This document shows, piece after piece, positions 37,722 to 46,236 of a stretch of DNA of 64,000 nucleotides. The DNA comes from Arcuatula senhousia (taxonomy: Eukaryota > Mollusca > Bivalvia > Mytilida > Mytilidae), in the NCBI GenBank assembly GCA_963971305.1, contig OZ020305.1, forward strand, positions 7,907,001-7,971,000, written 5' to 3'. Made by a program: the position numbers and the translations under genes. The notes under the pieces were generated by a model. It was not told the DNA's origin. It ran no database searches and saw nothing but the letters and a program-made list of their open reading frames with translations. Each line of letters starts with the position of its first letter. The stretch's first letter is position 1.

Positions 37722-37962
37722 TCTACCAAAAATATTGAAAATGCCAAACACTGTATGAATATGTAGAGCATAGAACAGTATAACCAAAAATACCAAACTG
37801 GGGAACCAAATTATTACTAAGATATACAACCTATGTCTGGGGTAGGAAGAACCTTAGGGTTTAGACAATTTTGAAATTTATACGGATAATTTAAAGCTTG
37901 ATGTATTCTCCAACTCAAAAGTGTTGGTGCCGGAGCGGGCTAACCTCGGGGAATTTAAACTG

Positions 37963-40900
37963 TCATTAACTGTCCGTATCCAGATATTGCCTATGTCATT
38001 CAGCCAGACGTGCCCGTGACGGTTTGGGAGAGCGAATGCCTGAGCTGTTCGTGTGGGAAGAATGGTGCCCGATGTTGCGAGTAAGAAGGAAACGAGTCTT
38101 AAAGTTTGAGTTTTCATTTTTGTTAACCCGAAATATCAATTTTTAGATTAAAGGAATATATTTTAAAAGCATAACTTGAGACAACATCAAAACATATCAA
38201 AAAGTATCCAATGTATAAGAAAGACTTAATTAATGGAATTTCTTTTTAAAAAGATATATCTGCAGACCTTTTTTGCAGAGGTCGAATTCATACCTATTTC
38301 ATCTCATATCCGCTGTCTTGCATTGGCCCAAGACTAAAAAATACTATACATAAGATTCAAACAAAGCCCTAGATTATCAACGAAAGACCCATTTCTGGAC
38401 ATAAAAAAAAACAAAACAAAAACAGATAGTTGACAAGAACAAACAAAAGCTTTAACAAGGATTCCTGGCTTAGGACAGGCACATATAAAATGTGGCGGGG
38501 TTAAACTAGTTTTATTGGGCCCAACCTTACGCAGCGCGAATAAGGGTGTCCACCAAAAATCTGTACCTAAAAAATGGCAAAATGGTCATTTTTTTTACGG
38601 GCAAGCTCGCAAGTCCAATCTAAAATTACGCTTGCACACAGATATCAAAATGAAGACGTTAGTGTCCAGTAAAAGAATTTTGACATTTCCAAATATACCC
38701 CTTTTGTTTATCTTGTACAAAGCACAAAAAAATAACACGCTTTAAAAATCAAATCGATAAATGTTCAATTCACCAAGAGAGAACCTGAGACAAGAGTACT
38801 ATACGAGAACAACGAAACGTAAAGGAACTCTCTTAATTGAGAACACTCGCAGTTACTGACAGCTAGCTAAGAAGCATTTATCGACTGATGAAAACCCCAA
38901 AATCAAACATATCGATTCTAAATCCAACATAACACTTCAAACAACTAATGATTTAGTCATGTTAGTATTATATCATCACACAAAACCGACATATTTGATC
39001 ACTGTAATGCTTCGAACAATACACTAGTAAAAAAAGTAAAAGATTAACGTTTTAGAGTTACTATCAAATTATCAATATTTCTACCAAAAAAGCACCAAAT
39101 TTAAAGATTTTACTATAACTTCCAACTAGTATCCTTTCTTTAATAAGTTTTTAAGCCAAATTACCATGTCAAGAGGATTGTTTTTGAATTTACGTGCCTT
39201 ATAAACTACATTTCCATAGAATTCGGGATGTGATAAAAAGAAATCAAAGCGCTAAAGCGTTTAAAGGCAAGCGAAATATTTAAGAACTATAATAGATTTA
39301 TTCTCTGTTAAAGTATATTGTTCAAAATGTTTGCGAATTATTAATTTTGGCGAGCGAAGAAAGGATCGTCATGCAGATGCCCTCAAATTTAAGGTTAATG
39401 AACACAGACAGGTATCGTGTAAAAACGGTATCGATTGAAACACCCCTTCGATTAAAATGCACTCGTCCATTTTGTACTGATTTTATGAATGGTGAAGCTA
39501 GAATCTGAATTCATGCATTGACCAATCAAATGAGAGAAATATTTATACGAACCAATCAAGTAATAGATGCATATTCTATCGCCTTTAACTAAAAAGTTCG
39601 TCATGTAAGATGCAAAGGAAGAAATAAAACTTGTGCCGGTCATATAAAATGCAAATAAAAATTGAGATTTACAGAAGTGTATATCATGTTAACAAATATT
39701 GAAAAGTAATATAGAAAATAAAGCATTTTATTCCAGACTGGATGCAGGAAAATCACTCCGTCTAGACAGAAAAAAAACGCGAAAATCATCACTACTCTAT
39801 AGACTCCATAAGGCTTCGCTGGCGCTTGCCTAAAAACGACGTGTACAGTTTTATTTGTCTATAAGATACCCATATTTATGAACGAATTTAGTAAAACATT
39901 TGACTAATTTTTGGTATCGATAACCTTGTTTTAGCATTTTTTCTGTAATAAAACGGTTTTTGTCATTAAAATCAGATACACCACTGCAAATTCTATCATA
40001 TCTGACTAACTGTGAAATGTAAACTCCGTAAGATGGAGCTAGAGGTACATCGCCTTCAAGAAAAGGAAAGTTTACAATTGGGAAAGAAAAGTCATCACGT
40101 TTATCATAGACTTTAGTGTGTAATTTTCCATTGACAATGCTCAAATCTAAATCCAAAAATGGACATCTATCGCCGGTTGAGTTAGATTTATTAAGGGTTA
40201 ATTCTTTAGGTTAAGAGCAAGGATGTCTTCTAAGTATCTGTAAGTTTTGTTAAAAATGTCAATAAGGTGGTGTTTGTTTGTGTCTTTTTGTAGTTGGGCC
40301 ATACCTTGTGATTCATAACAATATAAAAAAAGATCTGCTATAAGTGGGGCGCAATTGGTTCCCATAGGAATACCAATAACTTGGCGATATATTTGTTTTC
40401 CAAAAAGCATGTAAATATTATCTAAAAGAAAGTTAAGTGCAGTAATCATTTCTACGTCAGTCCAATTAATATAGCCTTTATGGGTTTCATTACTGAAAAA
40501 CGATTTACCCATTACTTTTGAAACTAATCACTTTTAGATTTATCAAAGCATGTAGGATTATTTCAGAGTTCGTGCTTATCTAATTGTATATTTGTATAAT
40601 AATATAGAGAACCTGGTCCAAAATTAAATATTACTTTAAGCACAGGGACTTGCTCCTCTCTATCAAAATGGTTTTTGTTTCGCCTGCGTAGCAGAGCGGG
40701 AGATAGGTGTTACTTTACCGGCGGCGGCGGCGGTGGCGGCGTTAACTTTTTGGAAAAGTTTTATGAGCACCAGCATATCTCAAGAACTATAGGTCCTAGG
40801 TTGATGAAACTTTGTATGCATATGTCCGAGTAGTAGCTTAGCACTGCTGCATCCATATTTTTTGACCTTGACCTTGATTTTCCGGTTGAGTGACTTTGAC

Positions 40901-41802
40901 AATTTTCAATACATATAATAGCAATGGAAAAGTTTTGCGAGCACCTCCATATCTCAAGAACTATAATTCCTAGGTTGATGAAACTTGGTATGCATATGCC
41001 CCAGTAGTAGCTCAGCACAGTTGAATCCCCATCTTTTGACCTTGACCTTGATTTTCCGTTTAAGTGAATTTGACAAATAAATACATATAATAGCAATGGT
41101 AAATTTTTGCAAGCACCTCCATAAGTCCTAGGTTGATGAAACTTGGTATGCATATGCCCCAGTAGAAGCTTAGCACAGTTGTATCCCCATCTTTTGACCT
41201 TGAACTTGATTTTCCGGTTGAGTGACTTTGACAATTTTCAATACATATACATGAAATAGCAATGTTTAGGTTTTACAAGCGCCTCCATATCTAAAGTATT
41301 ATTGATCCTAGGTTGATGAAACTTGGTATGCATATGCCCAAATAATAGCTTAGCACAGATGCATCCCCATCTTTTGACCTTGACCTTGATTTTCTAGTTG
41401 AGTGACTTTGATTATTTTTATTGCATATTTTAGCAATATTTAAGTTCTATAAACATCTTTTGATCTCAGAAATTGAAAATCCTTATAAATTTAAAATATA
41501 GTGGAAGTAAGAAAGAATGATTGTTTCTGATGGTGCCGGCAGGCGAGACATACTTTATTGTTAACTCTTGTTTTTCTTCATCTATTAACAAAATATTGAT
41601 AGAGGAGAGCTAGTCCCTGTGGTTTAAGTATAATCTTGTTTATCATAAAACATCTAACTTTTCATTTATTCGCAGTATTGTTCATCGCCCAACTAAATTT
41701 CCAGAGGACTGTAAAATCGTCAGAGAGAACTGTTCGGTCAAGGTCGTGAAAAAGGACAACCCATCTGAGGAATGCCCAATATTCGCAATGGTTGGAAAGT
41801 AA
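37963..41802 (+). CDS. beta-microseminoprotein-like gene 1, last two exons
   Basis: Exons 37963-38080 and 41676-41802 (TAA), joined with phase 2 at GTAAGA/CGCAG. The translation NCPYPDIAY...ESECLSCSCGKNGARCCDIV, then KFPEDCKIV..NCSV..ECPI, shows the MSMB/PSP94 cysteine spacing (CxxCxC...CC...C...C). The family are small secreted disulfide-rich proteins; the molluscan function is unknown. AATAAA lies at 41814-41819. The exon's 5' edge abuts the target duplication of the ribozyme repeat, and a TG, not AG, now precedes the expected phase-1 start, so the original acceptor may be displaced. No signal-peptide exon was found. It may be a damaged copy. The 3.6-kb intron holds a reverse-transcriptase relic and repeat E. 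Confidence 0.75.
38720..39000. repeat. diverged relative of the foldback element core
   Basis: ATCGATTCTAAATCCAACAT, CACTTCAAACAACTAATGAT and ATCATCACACAAAACCGA resemble the 13080-13140 part of the foldback element. A second related scrap (CTAGACAGAAAAAAAACGCG) occurs at 39760-39840. Relationship inferred by eye. Confidence 0.5.
39851..40512 (-). pseudogene. reverse transcriptase fragment, probably Penelope-like
   Basis: Two frames on the - strand (40512-40198, 40156-39851) are one broken gene. The first has IPMGTNCAPLIADLFLY and YLEDI, where the metal-binding pair normally reads DD, so the active site is damaged. The second has FLDLDLSIVNGKLHTKVYDK, RDDFSFPIVNFPFL, YGVYISQLVRY and KLVKCFTKF. 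A frame change and apparent deletion of a few residues lie near 40200. The type is inferred from the IPMGTNCAPL-type motif; a different retroelement class cannot be excluded. Confidence 0.65.
40680..41571 (+). mobile_element. rolling-circle-like repeat family E
   Basis: Starts TCGCCTGCGTAGC, then (GGC)n at 40719-40741, four units of 158-180 bp (CCTAGGTTGATGAAACTT at 40795, 40969, 41127, 41307) and TTTGACCTTGACCTTGATTT motifs. The 3' end has the inverted GCAGGCGA and AACTCTTGT. Lies in the intron of MSMB-like gene 1. A solo 3' end of the same family is at 33874-33919. Confidence 0.78.
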
Positions 41803-41813
41803 CCAGTGACAAA

Positions 41814-41819
41814 AATAAA
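41814..41819 (+). terminator. poly(A) signal AATAAA of MSMB-like gene 1
   Basis: Canonical AATAAA 12 bp after the TAA stop. Confidence 0.6.
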
Positions 41820-42619
41820 GATTTATTATAATTTTATCTTATTAGTGAAAAAAAGTTGAAATGACAGAAAGGAACAGTAAGCAATAAAGAAGCACACAAA
41901 CATACAGTGAACAAGTTAATTCTATCTTTTGATCAATGGTTTTTGATACTGTTTTAAAAAAAAATGAAAACTGAGCTGCAACAATAACAAAGGCTGCTTA
42001 TAATATCTGTCTGAGCCAGCCATAGTTATTCTGTAATGGGTTCTTCGGTATCTTAGTCTAGAATCAATTTTTTTCTGTGCTTAGAGTTCTCCTTGGCATC
42101 TTAATTTGGTTCTGTTCTCCAGTGTATCTGAGCGTTTTTTCTGTTCAGAGTTCTCGGTGCGTTGAGTTTTTTTTCTCAGCGATATCTATAAGTCTTGTTC
42201 TGTCAGGAGTTCTCCGCGACATTTCAGTCTTGTTCTGTTCAGAGTTTTCTGTTGCATCAATCTGGTTCTTTTCCTTGGTCTCCTTAATTTGGTAATCAGG
42301 TTAATTTAATTATACAAGAACTGTTTAAATAAAAGAGGTAAAACCACGTTTAAAAGGTTAAATCAAAATAATAAACCACAGCGCCCAAGATATGCAGGTT
42401 ACCGTTCTCGTTGAAACTTGCACTGGAGAAAAACAAAGACAATTTCTTGAGCAAAGAATTAGTAAATTTTTAGAAACATTTTAACCCTTTGGAATCGATA
42501 TAAAAAGACAGATGTTTACTTAATATAGAGTTACAGATTTACATTGATGACGTATAAAATCCTACATAAATCTGGTCATTTTAATTAAACAAACTTCTAG
42601 TCTCTTTCACTGGTGATGT
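41820..42619 (+). other. intergenic, no gene seen
   Basis: Contains a T/C-rich stretch with repeated GTTCTGTTC and AGTTCTC words (42090-42290). It also has a segment (42315-42400) that is the inverted counterpart of 45240-45330 beyond the LTR element (AAGAACTGTTTA, GGTAAAACCACGT), suggesting the LTR element inserted between arms of an older repeat. Confidence 0.5.
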
Positions 42620-43328
42620 TATCACAAATGAAAACTGACTACTAGAGTGCACGAATGAAAAACTACTAGAGTCTGAGAAACAGTTTCGCTGTGAACTAGC
42701 GACTGAACTAAAGAGAGACCTTCGAGGTCTCACTGTTGGTGCACTGACTTAAATGTCGATACTAAAATGAGACACAGTTGACCGAATATATATAATTTAC
42801 TATAATAATTCAGAAGATCACAATTTTACATAGATGGAACCGGTCAGCTCGAGTGCTGATATCCAATCTGCCTAAAACATGAAACGGCAGATCTATTTAA
42901 AAAAGATTAACATACGAAAACATGAAAATTATGTAACAATAACAATTCGAAAGATTACAACAGTGTAACAATAACAATTCGAAAGATTACACGAAAATAA
43001 GCAGTTTAACGAATTAGAGCTTGAAACCAAAAGATAATTGCGTATTACAAAAAAGTGTCAAGAACTATTGTCCTTCAATTTATAGAGTAAAGTGTTAAAA
43101 ATAATTAAATAGACATGCAGATTATAGTAATCCATAGAAACTTTTAAAAGTCAGAATTCCTCACTTTTCTGTACAAATATAAGTGTTTTTAAATGAGCTT
43201 TCAATAAAGGGGGATGTCTTTAATATTTGCAATAAATCCGAAATGTAATGAAAAATAATTAAATCCAAATAAAGAATAAACTCTAGAATTTCACAAGTAA
43301 AGAAATTGTCCAAATTTTCTTTACGACA
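42620..43328 (-). repeat. 3' LTR of the gag-only element
   Basis: Direct copy of 44391-45095; carries an extra ATATATAATTTACTATAA-type insertion. Confidence 0.88.
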
Positions 43329-43348
43329 ACTTGCCCCTTATCCCGCTA

Positions 43349-43366
43349 AGCACGGCCCCGTGCTTT
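43349..43366 (-). repeat. 18-nt perfect palindrome before the polypurine tract
   Basis: AAGCACGGCCCCGTGCTT forms an 8-bp stem with a 2-nt centre immediately upstream (element sense) of the GGGATAAGGGG tract. Possibly a structured RNA signal near the 3' end of the element. Confidence 0.6.
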
Positions 43367-43372
43367 AATGTT

Positions 43373-44275
43373 TTATCGAAAGTATCCGCCTCGTCTGTTA
43401 CGATGGTTATGATGATGTAAATTGTTGGTTTGCTGGTGTTGCTGCTGTTGACATGCACTATCATACCAATTTTGTAACAAGTCTTTTTGTTGAACAACTT
43501 TTTTGAAATGATCCTGAAGTGACGAATAATTGCTTTCAGATTTTTCTAGTTCAGATTGTAAACTTTTGCATAATATGGTTTGTCCTGAATAATCGCTTGA
43601 TAGTCTATGATACGAATCACTGGCGATTTCATACACTTGAATATATTGCTGAACGGTTGTTTTGAGTTCTTCGATTGTTTTAACGTTTTCCTGACAAGTT
43701 TCACAAAAGTCCGTTGAAGATGACATACATGTATTTTGCGATTCCTGTACCGTCTGAATTTCTTGGTTTGTTGTGTGCTTATCCGATGATAAATTACTTA
43801 ATGATTTCAGTTTTTCCTCTAAGATTTTAATGTCCAAAGCTTGACGATTTATAAGTTGATTAGCCGATATAAGATTATTTCTAGTGACTGACAGTTCTAT
43901 CTTCAAAACATCATGTGATTTAAAATGATTTTGAAATGACGAATCCTTAATGTTAGCAAATGGCAAACTTCTAAGCTCTCGTTTAGAATTCAGATACTTT
44001 TTAATTCGATCCGCGTCCCTCTTCTTTGTAGACTTCGATTTTGTCTTCTGATTGCTTGTACGTGCTTGGTCGTTTTCCTGAAAAGCTTGTTTTAATATCA
44101 ATCCGCGTGTATAGCACATCCTGGCGTAATGTCCAAAAGCATGGCACTTAAAACACTGTCTTTGCAGAGCATGACATAATGTTCTTCCGTGTAGACTACC
44201 ACATCTAGCGCACTTTGGAATGTGACGTGATTCGAAAAACCATGGTCTCCATTGTGGCCGAAAGTTGTATTCCAT
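43373..44275 (-). CDS. gag-like nucleocapsid protein of the LTR element
   Basis: 300 codons, open from Met to stop. Residues 22-54 hold two zinc knuckles: CARCGSLHGRTLC (CX2CX3HX4C) and CFKCHAFGHYARMC (CX2CX4HX4C). A basic stretch (SKSTKKRDADRIKKY) follows, then a long polar, helix-prone region around residues 110-270. The tail is rich in Gln, His and Arg (QQQQHQQ...HNHRNRR). The zinc knuckles suggest RNA binding and packaging. Unusually, the knuckles sit at the N-terminus, whereas gag normally carries them at the C-terminus; the capsid part may have been lost. No protease, reverse transcriptase or integrase is found between the LTRs. Confidence 0.75.
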   Translation of the reverse strand: MEYNFRPQWRPWFFESRHIPKCARCGSLHGRTLCHALQRQCFKCHAFGHYARMCYTRGLILKQAFQENDQARTSNQKTKSKSTKKRDADRIKKYLNSKRELRSLPFANIKDSSFQNHFKSHDVLKIELSVTRNNLISANQLINRQALDIKILEEKLKSLSNLSSDKHTTNQEIQTVQESQNTCMSSSTDFCETCQENVKTIEELKTTVQQYIQVYEIASDSYHRLSSDYSGQTILCKSLQSELEKSESNYSSLQDHFKKVVQQKDLLQNWYDSACQQQQHQQTNNLHHHNHRNRRGGYFR

Positions 44276-44390
44276 CCTGAATGATGTAATCGGTCGATTT
44301 GTCTTGTTGGGAACTGTAACTCGCTTGCTGCTTGAAGTACCGAGAAAGGTGTGAAGCTAAAAAGTTCACACGAACCCTTTCTGCACCAAT

Positions 44391-45095
44391 TATCACAAAT
44401 GAAAACTGACTACTAGAGTGCCGAATGAAAAACTACTAGAGAGTCTGAGAAACAGAGTTTCGCTGTGAACTAGCTACTGAACTAAAGAGAGACCTTCGAG
44501 GTCTCACTGTTGGTGCACTGACTTAAATGTCGATACTAAAATGAGACACAGTTGAACGAATGAATATTCAGAAGATCACAATTTTACATAGATGGAACCG
44601 GTCAGCTCGAGTGCTGATATCCAATCTGCCTAAAACATGAAACGGCAGATCTATTTAAAAAAGATTAACATACGAAAACGTGAAAATTATGTAACAATAA
44701 TAATTCGAAAGATTACAATAGTGTAACAATAACAATTCGAAAGATTACACGAAAATAAGCAGTTTAACGAATTAGAGCTTGAAACCAAAAGATAATTGCG
44801 TATTACAAAAAAGTGTCAAGAACTATAGATCTATACTATTGTCCTTCAATTTATAGAGTAAAGTGTTAAAAATAATTAAATAGACAGATTATAGTAATCC
44901 ATAGAAACTTTTAAAAGTCAGAATTCCTCACTTTTCTGTACAAATATAAGTGTTTTTAAATGAGCTTTCAATAAAGGGGGATGTCTTTAATATTTGCAAT
45001 AAATCCGAAATGTAATGAAAAATAATTAAATCCAAATAAAGAATAAACTCTAGAATTTCACAAGTAGAGAAATTGTCCAAATTTTCTTTACGACA
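44391..45095 (-). repeat. 5' LTR of the gag-only element
   Basis: Direct copy of 42620-43328; carries an extra AGATCTATACT-like insertion near 44826. Confidence 0.88.
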
Positions 45096-45503
45096 ATGTA
45101 CCCAAGGTCGACATTTGTCTTTCAGTTCTCGTCAGTTGATGTGTCCACATCTTTTCTCTTTTATTACCCCTGAAGAAGGACGTGAGGTCCGAAAATTTGG
45201 GCACTTTCTTATTGTTTTGGTTCAATTTTTACCTTTTATTGTGATTTATTATTTGGATTTCAGCTTTTATACGTGGTTTTACCTTCTAAACAGTTCTTTT
45301 ATTTTCTCATTTATAAACCACGGTACAACATCTTTTATTATTTCGCTAATTTAATTATCCCGGATTACAAAAACAAACTTAATGCTTCTGTAAATCTTCC
45401 AGCTTGTAGTTTGCAATTGAGGCCTTAATTTGTAGCAGCCCTCATCGAGCCTCAGTACTCCTATCAAACTTTAAAATTTTTAAAGTAAAATTAATTTTTA
45501 TTA

Positions 45504-45644
45504 AATAAATACGTTACCACTATAAATTCTGAGATGGTCCCTTAAGCGCCCAAACAGCAGGAAATACAAAAGACAAAAACACCTTGAGATGACCCCCTGA
45601 CTGCCTCTTTACGACATCCCTTTGCTACATCCATTCAATTTCCT
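45504..45644 (-). repeat. DIRS terminal inverted repeat
   Basis: 141 bp, reverse complement of 53955-54095, including GGTCCCTTAAGCGCCC and GCCTCTTTACGACATCCC. Confidence 0.9.
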
Positions 45645-46236
45645 CAAGTTAAAAGTATCCTGGAGGAAAAAGAAATGGTGGGACCTATAATTTATAGTGG
45701 TAAGTATTTATTTAATAAAAATTAATTTTACTTTAAAAATTTTAAATTTTATAACAATAAAATTAATACGTTACCACTATAAATTCTGAGAAATTCAGAA
45801 TCTAACGCATAGCTTAATCCCCTGAAGAAGTGCTGGTAAGGGGGAAATTTATCTTTTGTGCAGTTACTATAGGTCCAAGGGAAAACAAACTATCAGCAGA
45901 TGAGGTCATAGAACGGAGATAATGGTTAGTGAAAGAAGTTTCACACCTCCAAAACCCAGCAGATAAAACATCAGAAATTGAGGCTGAATTAAATAAAGCC
46001 CATGACGATGCTAAAGCTATGACCTCATGTGCCTTAACAGAATGACTAGCCAAAACTTCCTCACCTGAGGATTTGTAAGCCAACAAAATGGTGTCACATA
46101 TCCATCTGGAGATGGATTTGGCAGACAAGTCAGAAACTCCTTTCTTCAAAGGAAGAAAGAGTCTAGATGAAGAAGAAGCAGATCTGCGTTGCTGAGTCCT
46201 ATTTAGATAAATCTTAAGAATTCTGATAGGACAAAG

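Larger units (their letters stand above)
37274..37961 (-). mobile_element. dimeric 362-bp hammerhead-ribozyme repeat (retrozyme-like)
   Basis: Nearly two monomers in tandem (688 bp, equal to two 362-bp units minus 36 bp), flanked by the direct repeat GTCATT (37268-37273 and 37962-37967), consistent with a target-site duplication. Each monomer carries one hammerhead core on the - strand. No coding capacity. Metazoan retrozymes are small non-autonomous retroelements with tandem hammerhead monomers, thought to depend on Penelope-like machinery; a reverse-transcriptase relic on the same strand lies 2 kb away. As I remember it, the GACGAAACGCGCGTC word is also abundant in molluscan SINE-type repeats, so kinship with those is possible. 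Confidence 0.82.
42620..45095 (-). mobile_element. gag-only LTR retrotransposon, - strand
   Basis: Two direct LTRs (42620-43328 and 44391-45095, about 705-709 bp) flanked by the 4-bp duplication ATGT (42616-42619 and 45096-45099). In - orientation each LTR runs TGTCGTAAAG to TGTGATA. A purine-rich tract GGGATAAGGGGCAAG abuts the 3' LTR and TTGGTGCAGAAAGGG follows the 5' LTR as a candidate primer site. The 1.06-kb interior encodes only a gag-like protein, so movement would need enzymes in trans. The LTRs differ by a few indels, so insertion is fairly recent. Confidence 0.88.

Noticed and set aside
42077..42295. A 72-codon Ser/Phe/Val-rich frame with a hydrophobic start
   Set aside because: Sits in a T/C-rich stretch with repeated GTTCTGTTC words; low complexity rather than a signal peptide gene.
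45140..45210. CCTGAAGAAGGACGTGAGGTCCGAAAAT considered as a second ribozyme
   Set aside because: It has a hairpin and CGAAAA but lacks the CTGATGA core, so it is not a hammerhead; probably part of a dispersed repeat.
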